64,000 nucleotides of DNA from Pseudomonas alkylphenolica (GTDB lineage Bacteria > Pseudomonadota > Gammaproteobacteria > Pseudomonadales > Pseudomonadaceae): positions 157,501 to 221,500 of the forward strand of contig NZ_CP009048.1 in NCBI RefSeq assembly GCF_000746525.1, read 5' to 3'. Below are positions 36,809 through 45,464 of this stretch, piece after piece. Each line of letters begins with the position of its first letter. Position 1 is the first letter of the stretch. The notes beneath the pieces were generated by a model. It saw only the letters and a program-made list of their open reading frames with translations, did not search any database and was not told the DNA's origin. The position numbers and the translations under genes were made by a program.

Positions 36809-38205
36809 AACGCCTGTCGCTGGTTGGTGTGAGTCTGCTGCTGTCGGCCTGCCAGATGGTTGGGCCGGATTACTCACTGCCCAAGGAGGCCGCGATGCAG
36901 CGCGCCGATCTGCAGGGTGAGTTGCGTCAGGATGCCAGCAGTGTGGTGTCTGCGCCGGTGCCGCAGAACTGGTGGCATCTGTATCACGATCAGCGTCTGA
37001 ACACGCTGGTCAGCCAGGCCCTGGCGGCCAACACCGAATTGCGCATTGCGGCGGCCAATATCGCCCGCGCGCGTGCTCAGGTCGAAGAAGCTCAAGCCCA
37101 AGGCGGATTCAACGGCGGGGTGAAACTGGGAGCGCAACGCTTGCAGGAGTCCGGTGAAGCCTTCCTGCTGCCGGAGAAGGTACCGGTGGCGAACATCGGC
37201 GAAGCCATCATCAGCGCGTCCTACCAGTTCGACCTCTGGGGCACCCTCAAGCGTGGCGTCGAAGCGGCCCAGGCCAATGCCGACGCGACCCAGGCCGCTG
37301 CCGATACCGCACGCATTACCCTGGTGGCCGACGTGGTGCGCGCCTACACCCAGGTCTGCGCGGCCAACGAGGAGTATCACATCGCGCGTGAGTCGCTGGA
37401 TCTGCAGGAGCAGAGCGTGAATCTGGTCCAGCGTCTGCGCGACGCCGGGCGTGGCGACGAAACCCAGGTGACCCGTTCACAGACCCAGTTCAAGTCGCTG
37501 CGTGCCGAGCTGCCGCGCTACCAGGCTGCACGCGAGGCGGGCTTGTATACCCTGTCGATGCTGCTGGCCAAACCGGTTGCGCAGTTGCCAGCCGGCACCG
37601 CTGATTGCGCCGAGTTGCCGCACATCGCCCAGGTGTTGCCGGTGGGCGATGGCGCCGCGCTGCTCAAGCGGCGTCCGGACATCCGTCAGGCTGAGCGCAG
37701 CCTGGCGGCGGCCACGGCGACCATCGGCGTGGCTACCGGTCAGCTCTATCCGGACATCAGCATCGGTGCCCAGGTCGGCACCATCGGTATCCTGGAAAAC
37801 CTCGGCGAACCGGCGACCAACCGCTGGGGCTTCGGCCCGGCGTTGACCTGGACCGTGCCAACCAATGGTTCGCGTGCACGCATCCGCGAGGCCGAGGCCT
37901 CGACCCAGGCGGCGCTGGCGCATTTCGACGGGGTGGTGCTCAACGCCATCCGCGAAACCCAGACCAGCCTGGCGCAGTACAGCGCGTTGCTGGAGCGGCG
38001 TGACGCCCTGGCGGATGCCGAGCGCTCGGCGCAGCAGGCGGCAGATCATACCCACCGTTTCTACCAGGCTGGGCGCGAGTCGTTCCTGGCTGATCTGCAG
38101 GCGACGCGGACCTATACCGATATGCGTGCGCAACTGGCCATGGCCAATACTCAGGTGGCGATGGGGCAGATCGGGCTATTCCTCGCCTTGGGTGGTGGCT
38201 GGTAG
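36805..38205 (+). CDS. NodT/OprM-type outer-membrane efflux lipoprotein
   Basis: This 466-residue outer-membrane factor has a lipoprotein signal with lipobox LSAC (Cys 16) and two outer membrane efflux protein repeats. It overlaps the adaptor gene by ATGA and ends the operon; a REP pair follows. Together with the FUSC and HlyD proteins it forms a complete export route across both membranes. Confidence 0.92.
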   Translation: MKRLSLVGVSLLLSACQMVGPDYSLPKEAAMQRADLQGELRQDASSVVSAPVPQNWWHLYHDQRLNTLVSQALAANTELRIAAANIARARAQVEEAQAQGGFNGGVKLGAQRLQESGEAFLLPEKVPVANIGEAIISASYQFDLWGTLKRGVEAAQANADATQAAADTARITLVADVVRAYTQVCAANEEYHIARESLDLQEQSVNLVQRLRDAGRGDETQVTRSQTQFKSLRAELPRYQAAREAGLYTLSMLLAKPVAQLPAGTADCAELPHIAQVLPVGDGAALLKRRPDIRQAERSLAAATATIGVATGQLYPDISIGAQVGTIGILENLGEPATNRWGFGPALTWTVPTNGSRARIREAEASTQAALAHFDGVVLNAIRETQTSLAQYSALLERRDALADAERSAQQAADHTHRFYQAGRESFLADLQATRTYTDMRAQLAMANTQVAMGQIGLFLALGGGW

Positions 38206-38214
38206 GTCACTGCC

Positions 38215-38286
38215 TGTGGGAGCGGGCTTGCCCCGCGATGCGATCTGACAGATACACCGCAATCGCGGGGCAAGCCCGCTCCCACC
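38215..38286. repeat. REP pair (inverted)
   Basis: TGTGGGAGCGGGCTTGCCCC and its inverse are separated by about 20 bases, between the convergent efflux operon and the slipin gene. Both cores are intact. Confidence 0.92.
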
Positions 38287-38306
38287 GAGTCCCCCCAAAG
38301 GCAATA

Positions 38307-39053
38307 TCACTTATCCACAAACCCCCTGAGCATCTCGATCGGCAACGGAAACACGATCGTCGACGACTTGTCCCCGGCAATCGTGCCCAGGGTCTGCATA
38401 TACCTCAGCTGCATGGCCCCCGACTGGCGCCCGAGCATTTCTGCCGCCTGCATCAGCTTTTCCGAGGCCTGCAGCTCCCCTTCGGCATGGATCACCTTGG
38501 CCCGCCGTTCGCGCTCGGCTTCGGCCTGGCGGGCAATGGCGCGGATCATCGATTCATTGAGATCGACATGCTTGATCTCGACGTTGGCCACCTTGATGCC
38601 CCAGGCATCGGTTTGCGCGTCCAGTACCTGGCGGATATCCAGGTTCAGGCGCTCACGTTCAGCCAGCAACTCATCCAGCTCATGCTTGCCGAGCACCGCG
38701 CGCAAGGTGGTCTGCGCCAGCTGGCTGGTGGCCATGAGAAAGTCTTCGACCTGGATGATCGCCTTCTGCGGGTCGAGCACGCGAAAGTACAGCACGGCAT
38801 TGACCTTGACCGAGACGTTGTCACGGGTGATCACATCCTGCGGCGGCACATCGAGGACCACGGTGCGCAGGTCGACCCGGACCATTTGCTGGACTCCGGG
38901 AATCAGTAGCACCAACCCCGGCCCCTTGACCCGCCAGAAACGCCCTAGCTGGAACACCACGCCCCGTTCGTACTCACGCAGTATGCGAAACGCCGACAGT
39001 AGCAGCACGGCAGCAAATGCCAGCAACGCACCAATGCCTAGTTCGAAAAACAT
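38307..39053 (-). CDS. Slipin (SPFH/stomatin-family) membrane protein
   Basis: This 248-residue protein has an N-terminal membrane helix (about 3-22) followed by the SPFH domain, starting [21 protein letters not shown]. The [20 protein letters not shown] segment is typical of slipins. An [17 protein letters not shown] coiled-coil helix follows. The ATG at 39053 has AAGGAG seven bases upstream, inside the end of the NfeD gene. The slipin-NfeD pair is a conserved operon; it probably organises membrane microdomains and proteolysis. Confidence 0.92.
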   Translation of the reverse strand: MFFELGIGALLAFAAVLLLSAFRILREYERGVVFQLGRFWRVKGPGLVLLIPGVQQMVRVDLRTVVLDVPPQDVITRDNVSVKVNAVLYFRVLDPQKAIIQVEDFLMATSQLAQTTLRAVLGKHELDELLAERERLNLDIRQVLDAQTDAWGIKVANVEIKHVDLNESMIRAIARQAEAERERRAKVIHAEGELQASEKLMQAAEMLGRQSGAMQLRYMQTLGTIAGDKSSTIVFPLPIEMLRGFVDK

Positions 39054-39055
39054 CT

Positions 39056-40441
39056 TCAGTCTCCTTGCGCCACAGCGTCTGCTGCGGCGCTGACGTCCAG
39101 AAGTACGCCCTTGCGTGAGATCACCCGGACGTGTTGCCCCACCTGCAGCGGCGTCTGGCTGTAGGCCTGCCACTGTTCACCCTGCACCTGCACCGAGCCG
39201 ATGTACGGATCGCTGTCATTGACCGCCATCACCGTGGCCAGGCTGCCGACCAGCCCGGCATCGCCACTGACCAGCGCGCGCTTGCGCGCTTTCATGGCCA
39301 TGCCCAGCACGCCACCGAGCAGCAGTGCCGAGAACAGCGCCAGGAACAGGATCAGCGGCAGCGGAATGCCGAAGCCGGGCACATCGGTGTCCATCAGGAT
39401 CACCGCGCCCACCACAAAGGCGACGATGCCGCCAAAACCGACCACACCAAAGCTGGGCATGAATGCCTCGGCAATCATGAAGGCCACGCCGAGCAGAATC
39501 AGCGCCGCCCCGGCGTAACTCACCGGTAGCAGCTGTAGGGCATACAGGGCCAGCAACAGACAGATGCCGCCGATCACGCCGCCGACCCCGGAGCCTGGGC
39601 TCATGAACTCGAACATCAGGCCGTAGACGCCAATCATGATCAGGATCAGCGCGACACTGGGGTTGGTGATCACCGCCAGCAAGCGCGTGCGCCAGTCTGG
39701 CTGGCGCTCGGTCAGCGGCGCGGCGGCAGTCTGTAATTGCACGGTTTTCCCGGCGACTTCGAGGGACTTACCGTCGAGCTGGCGTAACAAGTCGGGCAGA
39801 TCGTTGGCAATCTGGTCGATCACCTTCAGGCGCAGGGCTTCGCTGGCGGGCAGGCTGACCGCTTCACGCACGGCCTGCTCGGCCCAGTCGGCATTGCGCC
39901 CGCGCATCTGCGCCAGGCTACGGATATAGGCGGCGGCGTCGTTGACCTGTTTACGGGTCAAGGTGTCCTGTTCGCTCGGTGCCGGTTGCTTGTCGCCCGT
40001 TGGCGCTGCCGGTGGTGCTCCAGGGTCTTTCGGCGTGCCGGGCAGGCCGCCGATCTGCACCGGGGTAGCGGCGCCGAGGTTGGTGCCCGGGGCCATGGCG
40101 GCGACGTGGCTGGCGTAAAGGATATAGGTGCCGGCGCTGGCCGCCCGGGCACCACTGGGGGCGACGAAACTGGCCACCGGCACAGGGCTGGCCAGGATCG
40201 CTTTGATGATCTCGCGCATCGAACTGTCCAGCCCGCCCGGGGTGTCGAGGCGGATCACCACCAGTTGCGCCTGGTCGGTTTCGGCCTGGTGCAGGCCACG
40301 AATCAGATAATCGGCACTGGCCGGACCGATGGCGTCGTTAATACTCAGCACCAGTACCGATTGGCCGGGCGCTGCCTGACCACCAGGCAGCGTGCCGAGC
40401 AAGAGCAGCAAGAGCAGATGCCGACACCAGCGAGCGATCAC
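39056..40441 (-). CDS. NfeD-family membrane serine protease
   Basis: This 461-residue protein has a signal peptide (about 1-24), a ClpP-like serine protease domain with the nucleophile region [12 protein letters not shown] near 93-104 and a candidate catalytic Lys in [11 protein letters not shown]. Four or five membrane helices (about 255-380) and a C-terminal OB-fold NfeD domain (about 395-455) follow. Its stop lies two bases before the slipin start. The start is GTG at 40441. Archaeal homologues cut the C-terminus of the partner stomatin; a similar relation is inferred here. Confidence 0.9.
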   Translation of the reverse strand: MIARWCRHLLLLLLLGTLPGGQAAPGQSVLVLSINDAIGPASADYLIRGLHQAETDQAQLVVIRLDTPGGLDSSMREIIKAILASPVPVASFVAPSGARAASAGTYILYASHVAAMAPGTNLGAATPVQIGGLPGTPKDPGAPPAAPTGDKQPAPSEQDTLTRKQVNDAAAYIRSLAQMRGRNADWAEQAVREAVSLPASEALRLKVIDQIANDLPDLLRQLDGKSLEVAGKTVQLQTAAAPLTERQPDWRTRLLAVITNPSVALILIMIGVYGLMFEFMSPGSGVGGVIGGICLLLALYALQLLPVSYAGAALILLGVAFMIAEAFMPSFGVVGFGGIVAFVVGAVILMDTDVPGFGIPLPLILFLALFSALLLGGVLGMAMKARKRALVSGDAGLVGSLATVMAVNDSDPYIGSVQVQGEQWQAYSQTPLQVGQHVRVISRKGVLLDVSAAADAVAQGD

Positions 40442-40543
40442 CTGAGTTCACCCGGTTTGTGCGTGTCCAATAAGTTTAGTCCGCTGCTCGCAGCAGCACG
40501 GCCTAAACTTCAGAAGTGGGGGAGCTATATCCGGAGGTGCATC

Positions 40544-41002
40544 ATGCGTATGGCAAAAACCCTGCAGCAATGCCTGGACAAGGCCGGCTGCGACTATGAC
40601 ATCGTTCCTCACGCGCACTCATCCACCAGCCTTGAGTCGGCGCGCATGGCCGGGGTACCCGCTGAAAGAGTAGCCAAGTCGGTCATGCTCGACGACCGTC
40701 ATGGCAATTACCTGATGGCTGTACTGCCCGCCAACCGTCACCTGGACATGAGCAAGGTACAGGCCACCGGCCAGTGGCACATGACGATTGAAAGCAACCT
40801 GCCTCATCTGTTCGGTGATTGCGAGCGTGGCGCCATCCCGGCGCTGGGTGATGCGTATTCGATCAAGATGCTGGTGGACCCGACGCTGACTCGCCAGGGG
40901 GATATCTATGTCGAGGCCGGCGATCACGACCACCTGATCCACATGAACATGACGCAGTACCTGAAACTGGTGCCGAACGCCGAAGTGCGTGAGGTTTGCT
41001 GA
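40544..41002 (+). CDS. YbaK/EbsC-family aminoacyl-tRNA deacylase
   Basis: This 152-residue protein belongs to the YbaK/ProX trans-editing family, which hydrolyses mischarged tRNA. Visible signatures are AERVAKSVMLDDRHGNYLMAV, with the conserved Lys near 46, and the C-terminal GDIYVEAGDHDHLIHM. The ATG at 40544 has GGAGG at good spacing; the longer open frame upstream is antisense to NfeD. Family members differ in specificity (Cys-tRNAPro, Ala-tRNAPro and others); I cannot assign it here. Confidence 0.85.
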   Translation: MRMAKTLQQCLDKAGCDYDIVPHAHSSTSLESARMAGVPAERVAKSVMLDDRHGNYLMAVLPANRHLDMSKVQATGQWHMTIESNLPHLFGDCERGAIPALGDAYSIKMLVDPTLTRQGDIYVEAGDHDHLIHMNMTQYLKLVPNAEVREVC

Positions 41003-41062
41003 TGATCAACCCACTGCCAGGCTGGCGTCGTGGACGACCGGTCTGGCCCTAAGGAGTGACCC

Positions 41063-41302
41063 ATGGAAGCACCCAATCACAAGTTTTCGGAATTGTTCAA
41101 ACAGCTGGGACTGCCCGACGATCCTGTCGGCATAGACCAGTTCATCACCAGCCATTCGCCACTCAAGAACGAGATAAAACTGGTTGATGCACCCTTCTGG
41201 ACGGAGGCACAAAGGACCTTTCTCAAGGACAGTATCGAGGAAGATGCCGACTGGGCGGTGATGTTCGACCAGCTCAATGAGGCCTTGCGAAATAAACGCT
41301 GA
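41063..41302 (+). CDS. DUF2789 family protein
   Basis: This 79-residue acidic protein begins MEAPNHKFSELFKQLGLP and ends FDQLNEALRNKR, matching DUF2789, a small uncharacterised family. AAGGAG lies before the ATG. Three helices are likely; no motif suggests catalysis. Confidence 0.88.
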   Translation: MEAPNHKFSELFKQLGLPDDPVGIDQFITSHSPLKNEIKLVDAPFWTEAQRTFLKDSIEEDADWAVMFDQLNEALRNKR

Positions 41303-41365
41303 GCGGCACTGATACCGGCGTTTGGCGTTGCTATGCTCAGGAAAAAACAACAGGGGGATAGCGCA

Positions 41366-42004
41366 ATGAAAGATCCCTATGCCGTCGGTTTCTGGTGTGC
41401 CGTGACCGCCTTGGGCCTGCTGACCGCCGGTTATTTCTATGGTGTCAAAGAAAGCTATCAACTGAACCAGGCCCTGGTGTTTCTCTACGCCGCCGGTGGC
41501 GTGATCGGGGCACTGGCGCTGACGGCCCTGGCCTGGATTGCCTGGCAGCAGTTGCGGGTCAGCAAGCGCCAGCTGGCCCAGGGGCGCACGCTGGTGGCGA
41601 TCTGGAACACCAAGGTTGCCTTGCGCCGGGTCGAAACCGTGTTCGACCGCTACTTCTGGGGTAGCTACTGGCAACCGGGGCGGACCTTCCAGGAAGTCAT
41701 GGGCGAGCTTGAAGGCACGCCACTGGAGCAAAGCCTCGAAGCCCTGAAACGCCAGTGCCGCGAGCTCGACAAGGAAACCCACGACCTGCGCCGCCACTGG
41801 CTGGACAACGCCCGTGAACTCTCCACTGTCGCCACCGCCATGGCCCGCGAGCGCTACCAACTGGACCTGTGCGATTCACAGCAAAGCAGCGGGCGCGGAG
41901 GCGCGGTGCTCAACCGCGACCTGGAAGTGCTGGTGTACACCTGGTCGGCGCGCCTGCGCAGCTTCGACCACCAGCTCGATGAGCTGGAGACCGAATACCG
42001 CTGA
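41366..42004 (+). CDS. Membrane protein with coiled-coil cytoplasmic part (unknown function)
   Basis: This 212-residue protein has two hydrophobic helices (about 8-26 and 34-58) followed by a long charged helical region (LRVSKRQLAQGR ... LRSFDHQLDELETEYR). The ATG at 41366 has GGGGA upstream; an earlier in-frame ATG at 41333 lacks one. No family recognised. It is convergent with the CBS protein. Confidence 0.7.
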   Translation: MKDPYAVGFWCAVTALGLLTAGYFYGVKESYQLNQALVFLYAAGGVIGALALTALAWIAWQQLRVSKRQLAQGRTLVAIWNTKVALRRVETVFDRYFWGSYWQPGRTFQEVMGELEGTPLEQSLEALKRQCRELDKETHDLRRHWLDNARELSTVATAMARERYQLDLCDSQQSSGRGGAVLNRDLEVLVYTWSARLRSFDHQLDELETEYR

Positions 42005-42020
42005 GGGATGTCGCGGCGAG

Positions 42021-42461
42021 TCAGTCGCCGCGAATGTACTGTTCCAGCTGTGCAATCATATTGGCTTGCTCGGCGATGGCTTCCTTGACCAGGTCACCGA
42101 TCGACAGCAAGCCCAGCAACTCACCGTTCTCCACCACCGGCAGGTGCCGCAGGTGGCTGTTGGTCATCATGTTCATGCAGTAATCGATGTTCTGCTGCGG
42201 GTCCACCGTGATCACCGGCGCGCTCATGATTGCGCTGACCGGCGTGCCTACTGAGGAGCGACCCTTGAGCACCATTTTTCGCGCGTAGTCGCGCTCACTG
42301 ACGATCCCCACCACCTGGCCGCCCTCGACCACCGGCAAGGCGCCGACGTTCTTCTCGGCCATCAACTTCAGTGCATCGAGCACCATCTGATCCGGCGCGA
42401 TGGTATGCACCTGGTGATGCTTCTCGGCTTTGGTTTTCAGGAGCTGTGCCACGGTTTTCAT
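42021..42461 (-). CDS. CBS-domain pair protein
   Basis: This 146-residue protein is made of two CBS domains. The first is about 8-70 (DALKLMAEKNVGALPVVEGG, then GIVSERDYARKMVL); the second is about 75-138 (MSAPVITVDPQQNIDYCMNM, then HLRHLPVVENGELLGLLSIGDLV). Such free-standing pairs bind adenosine nucleotides and act as energy or redox sensors. The ATG at 42461 has AGAGG upstream; the longer frame to 42527 is not supported. Confidence 0.9.
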   Translation of the reverse strand: MKTVAQLLKTKAEKHHQVHTIAPDQMVLDALKLMAEKNVGALPVVEGGQVVGIVSERDYARKMVLKGRSSVGTPVSAIMSAPVITVDPQQNIDYCMNMMTNSHLRHLPVVENGELLGLLSIGDLVKEAIAEQANMIAQLEQYIRGD

Positions 42462-42587
42462 AGAGGCCTCTGCGATGCTGGAAGTGGATGACGGCAGATA
42501 CCTACAGAATCGTGTACAGATGGCCACAGAGCAAGGGAGAAAGCGGCATCGAGTCGATTGAAAAACGTCATGGTACTTGTAACCCCG

Positions 42588-42658
42588 GTGGGAGCGGGCT
42601 TGCCCCGCGATTGCGGGCTGTCAGCCACATCGGATCGCGGGGCAAGCCCGCTCCTACC
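42588..42658. repeat. REP pair (inverted)
   Basis: GTGGGAGCGGGCTTGCCCCG and its inverted copy ending CCCGCTCCTACC, separated by about 25 bases. It lies between the CBS gene and the small DUF6124-type gene (3' side). Confidence 0.9.
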
Positions 42659-42661
42659 GTG

Positions 42662-42976
42662 TTATCTGTTGAGCTGATCCATGGGTCGATCTTCTATGCC
42701 ATCAAGCAGTGCATCAACCAGGCCCTTGGCCATTTCCACCGAATGCAGGGTCGACCAGAGAAAGTTCTTGCTGGCCGGGTCGATGTGGTCGAAGGCTTTG
42801 TAGCCGGTGTCGTAGGCACAGCTCAGATATAAAGAGGCGTGCACCAGCGCGTCGTGGGCGGCGATGCCGGAACAGACGGCGAACAGCGGAGAGTGGCCGG
42901 CCTCGCAATTGCCGAAGACGGTGTGGGCGGTGGTGATAGATTGATCCAGTGGTGGATCGGGAACAATTTTCTTCAT
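42662..42976 (-). CDS. Pseudomonas small protein, DUF3077/DUF6124 type
   Basis: This 104-residue protein begins MKKIVPDPPLDQSITTAH. It has a helical middle (AHDALVHASLYLSCAYDTG) and a C-terminal helix (SVEMAKGLVDALLDGIED), as I remember for the many small Pseudomonas proteins labelled DUF3077 or DUF6124. Function unknown. The ribosome site before the ATG is very weak, and the leader just upstream folds into a strong structure (43030-43147), so translation may be controlled by that RNA. Confidence 0.78.
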   Translation of the reverse strand: MKKIVPDPPLDQSITTAHTVFGNCEAGHSPLFAVCSGIAAHDALVHASLYLSCAYDTGYKAFDHIDPASKNFLWSTLHSVEMAKGLVDALLDGIEDRPMDQLNR

Positions 42977-43010
42977 GTCAATGCTCGCTAGTTGGAGCTG
43001 ACACCAGCAT

Positions 43011-43166
43011 CGTTACCACACGAATGGGTGGCAGCTGTACACGGGGTGGTAAACCGGGTGCGAGCTATCCCAGCAGGCCCGAAGGCCTCCCGCGTACAGC
43101 CGCCATTGACTGCACAAGAATAAATCGCAACCCGGGTTACCACACCCGATCACCGAGTTTTCGGTA
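43011..43166 (-). ncRNA. Candidate structured leader RNA with pseudoknot-like topology
   Basis: Read on the minus strand toward the DUF6124 start, helix P1 pairs 43147-43125 with 43063-43043 (GTGTGGTAACCCGGG-type arms, about 20 bp with few mismatches). Inside it lies a hairpin AGGCC-TTCG-GGCCT (43088-43075), a cUUCGg tetraloop on this strand only. A second pair, GGCGGCTGTAC (43104-43094) with GTACAGCTGCC (43040-43030), crosses P1, giving an A-B-A'-B' order. A further hairpin ACCGA-GTTT-TCGGT is at 43152-43165. GTGTGGTAAC occurs again near 43021-43012. I recall similar leaders before related genes elsewhere in Pseudomonas but know no name for them. Confidence 0.6.
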
Positions 43167-43306
43167 ACGAGCAGAAGCCTAGAGGTACGAGTTCCCATGG
43201 ACAAGCAGACGGGTATCGACAGACTCGGTAGGGTATTTCCTAGGACGTCAAATCAGCCAGCATTTTCGAGGGGTTCGAAACAAAATCTGACATCTACAGG
43301 GGATTT

Positions 43307-43394
43307 TGTGGGAGCCGGCCTTGCCGGCGATGACATCGGTGCGGTATCAGGTATTGCGCGGTGCCTGCATCGCTGGCAAGGCCAGCTCCCACAG
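43307..43394. repeat. Divergent REP-like inverted pair
   Basis: TGTGGGAGCCGGCCTTGCCG at one end and CTGGCAAGGCCAGCTCCCACAG at the other form a variant REP type (GGCCTTGCCGGC core rather than GGGCTTGCCCC), about 88 bases overall. It lies in the gene-free stretch between the structured leader and the lipoprotein gene. Short frames here are not credible genes. Confidence 0.75.
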
Positions 43395-43423
43395 TTAGCC
43401 AGGTGACAGACAGTGCACCCACA

Positions 43424-43446
43424 GTGGGAGCGGGCTTGCCCGCGAT
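43424..43446. repeat. Single REP element
   Basis: GTGGGAGCGGGCTTGCCCGCGAT, a single copy one base shorter than the usual core, touching the 3' end of the lipoprotein gene. Confidence 0.8.
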
Positions 43447-43451
43447 AGGGA

Positions 43452-43775
43452 TCAAAGCCCGTTAGGCAAGAACCGGGTAGCACCGCTGACATCATCGATC
43501 TTCTTGATACGGAAGGCCTTGATGCAGGTTTCGTTACGGGTGTTGCTGTCTGGGCAGTACTGTTTGACGAAGGCGCCAAAGTCCATGTCCTGACCGTTAA
43601 CGCTGAGCACGCGTTTGAAGTACTCGCCCTGGATGCCCTGGGCCTGACGCGAGGTGGTCATTTCCTGATCAACCACCAGACGGCCATGCAGGTCGACGGT
43701 GGGAAACTTGGCTTCTTCCTTGAAGCAACCGCTCAGCAGCAGGCCAGCCGCTGCCAGCATAATCATACGTAGCAT
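43452..43775 (-). CDS. Small predicted lipoprotein
   Basis: This 107-residue protein has a lipoprotein signal with LLLSGC (Cys near 16). The mature part contains two more cysteines (QYCPDSNTRNETCIKAF) that may form a disulfide. No family recognised. The ATG at 43775 places the signal peptide correctly; the longer frame to 43883 does not. It is the last of three small envelope genes on this strand. Confidence 0.72.
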   Translation of the reverse strand: MLRMIMLAAAGLLLSGCFKEEAKFPTVDLHGRLVVDQEMTTSRQAQGIQGEYFKRVLSVNGQDMDFGAFVKQYCPDSNTRNETCIKAFRIKKIDDVSGATRFLPNGL

Positions 43776-43833
43776 GATGTTGTCTCTGCAGAGGGCGGCC
43801 CCGGCGCATGCGCCGAGGCTGACCCGGGGATAG

Positions 43834-44364
43834 TTACTCGCCGAACAGCTTGGTGGAGCGATTGACCTCGGCCTTGCCGGCATCTTCCAGCAAGGATTTG
43901 GCGCCAGAGGTCACGTTGCGCGAAGCGTCGGCGTTGGACTGGATCACGTCGGTGCGGGCGGCGCTGTCGCGCAGCTCGGCATCGATGTAGTCGTTGGTCC
44001 GTGCAACCTTGGCCTTTCTCGCTTGCAGCTCCAGGCGACGCTCTTCCAGCTCCAGCGCGCGCAGTTCGTCTTCGAAGCCTTCTTCGCGAGTGCGAACACG
44101 CTTGTCTTCCGCTGCTTGCGCCTGTTGCCTTTCAGCGGCACGTTGCGAAGCGGCCCGCTGTGCCGCGGCGCGTTGCTGGCGAGCAGCGGCTTCGCGGGAC
44201 TCGGCGCGCTGTTGGGCCGCAGCGGCCTGACGCAGGCGTTCGGTTTCCAGGTCTGCTTCTTTCTGCTTGGTTTGCTGTTCGATCTGGTAAAGCTGATCGA
44301 ACTGGCCAGCCGTGGCGGTCACGGCAGACAGCGCGAGGGCGGTGCCCAGAACAATATGCTTCAT
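43834..44364 (-). CDS. DUF5384-like exported coiled-coil protein
   Basis: This 176-residue protein has a signal peptide (cleavage near ATA-GQF, about 19-20). A very Ala/Gln/Arg/Glu-rich helix (about 30-125, repeats of AAARQQRAAAQRAASQRAAE type) forms a long coiled coil, followed by a short C-terminal part. It fits DUF5384 as I remember that family. The ribosome site GCTGAGG overlaps the stop of the upstream lipoprotein gene, so the two are coupled. Probably periplasmic; role unknown. Confidence 0.75.
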   Translation of the reverse strand: MKHIVLGTALALSAVTATAGQFDQLYQIEQQTKQKEADLETERLRQAAAAQQRAESREAAARQQRAAAQRAASQRAAERQQAQAAEDKRVRTREEGFEDELRALELEERRLELQARKAKVARTNDYIDAELRDSAARTDVIQSNADASRNVTSGAKSLLEDAGKAEVNRSTKLFGE

Positions 44365-44375
44365 GTCCGGCTGCC

Positions 44376-44879
44376 TCAGCTCTTTTTAGGTTCTGGGCAG
44401 GTAGCATTCGGCTGAATGCGCGTCTCGTTGGACATGGTCATGACCATCAGCGAGATGCCACCCACTTGGAAGTCGCATGGGCGACCAACCTGGGCGGAGG
44501 TGTAGATCTTGCCGCTCTCGGAGTAGCCGATCAGCACGCCTGGAACCAGGGTAGTGTCGTTGACCATCGAGCCTGCGAGGGCACCTGCACCACCACCGGC
44601 AACACCACCGACGATAGCGGTGTCTTTGTTCTTGCCAGCACCCAACGCTGCGCCACCCAAGGCGCCCAGTACACCACCAACCATCATTGCGGCTTTCTGG
44701 TTCTTTTCGTTGCTGACTTTGATCTTGGTCGGCGAGATCGTGAGGATCTTGACGGTCTTGGCTTCCTGCTGGGTGTTCACCTGGCTGGCATCAAACACAT
44801 CGGATTGATACTGCTCGCCCGTCGCCTGGCAACCTACGAGAGAAGCGACAACGGTCAAAGCCAGACAGTGTTTCAGCAT
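44376..44879 (-). CDS. Glycine-zipper outer-membrane lipoprotein
   Basis: This 167-residue protein has a lipobox SLVGC (Cys near 17) and a glycine-zipper segment GGVLGALGGAALGAG ... GGVAGGGAGALAGS, as in SlyB-type lipoproteins. AGGA lies six bases before the ATG at 44879; a second ATG at 44885 is directly next to that site. It heads the three-gene envelope cluster. Confidence 0.82.
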   Translation of the reverse strand: MLKHCLALTVVASLVGCQATGEQYQSDVFDASQVNTQQEAKTVKILTISPTKIKVSNEKNQKAAMMVGGVLGALGGAALGAGKNKDTAIVGGVAGGGAGALAGSMVNDTTLVPGVLIGYSESGKIYTSAQVGRPCDFQVGGISLMVMTMSNETRIQPNATCPEPKKS

Positions 44880-44885
44880 TTTCAT

Positions 44886-45127
44886 TCCTAAATTCCCTGG
44901 AGGGTGTGGGTAACCTTGCGCCGCAGTCCATTTTGGTGGGCATATTGCCATCATTCTAAACGGATTGTTTAAACGAGGTAAAGCCAACAGTACTTATAGG
45001 GGATCTGGATAGAGCGAGTGGTAATAAAGGAAGGTCTTCGTTTGGCAGGAGCAGCCGGACGAATTGAGATCTTGATAAGCGGAGGTGGCGAAAACGCCAG
45101 ACCTTTGCAAGCAAAGGGAGAGGAAAA
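44886..45127. other. Intergenic stretch between lipoprotein gene and tRNA
   Basis: These 242 bases have no credible gene. They include the promoter side of the lipoprotein gene (minus strand) and the 3' trailer of the tRNA. No strong terminator hairpin was seen. Confidence 0.5.
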
Positions 45128-45204
45128 TGGCGCACTCGGCGGGATTCGAACCCACGACCCCTGCCTTCGGAGGGCAGTACTCTATCCAGCTGAGCTACGA
45201 GTGC
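45128..45204 (-). tRNA. tRNA-Arg (anticodon CCG)
   Basis: The minus strand reads GCACTCGTAGCTCAGCTGGA ... to a T-arm GTGGGTTCGAATCCCGC and ends CGAGTGC-G-CCA, 77 bases with the CCA encoded. The anticodon stem CTGCC/GGCAG encloses CTCCGAA, giving anticodon CCG, which reads CGG (Arg). The acceptor stem GCACTCG/CGAGTGC is perfectly paired. Confidence 0.95.
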
Positions 45205-45383
45205 AACGCGGGCGCCATGATACCCATCTAGACTGTCGGCGTCCATCGCCAGAATGGCTGTGTTCGATTTTGCACACACACCGGTCTATAAGTGACGTTG
45301 ATCTGAAAAAGGTCGCCGTATAGCGCTTTTTGTTCTTTTTTTCGAACACCCTATTGTCCTTTTTCCTCGTTGCTCCTAGGATT

Positions 45384-45401
45384 CGTTTGAGATTTCAAAC
45401 G
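45384..45401. promoter_or_regulatory. Inverted repeat CGTTTGA-N4-TCAAACG upstream of gabD
   Basis: A perfect 7+7 inverted repeat lies 64 bases before gabD, in a T-rich promoter region. It is a plausible operator for the GABA-use operon. The regulator is not in this window. Confidence 0.5.
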
Positions 45402-45464
45402 CTCTCCTTTTTCTACAATCAATAATTCGCGCCGTGTCTGTACGGTGCCGTTAAGGAAGCCGAC

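Noticed and set aside
43197..43406. Small plus-strand frame across the REP-like pair
   Set aside because: It overlaps repeat DNA, lacks a ribosome site and shows no similarity.
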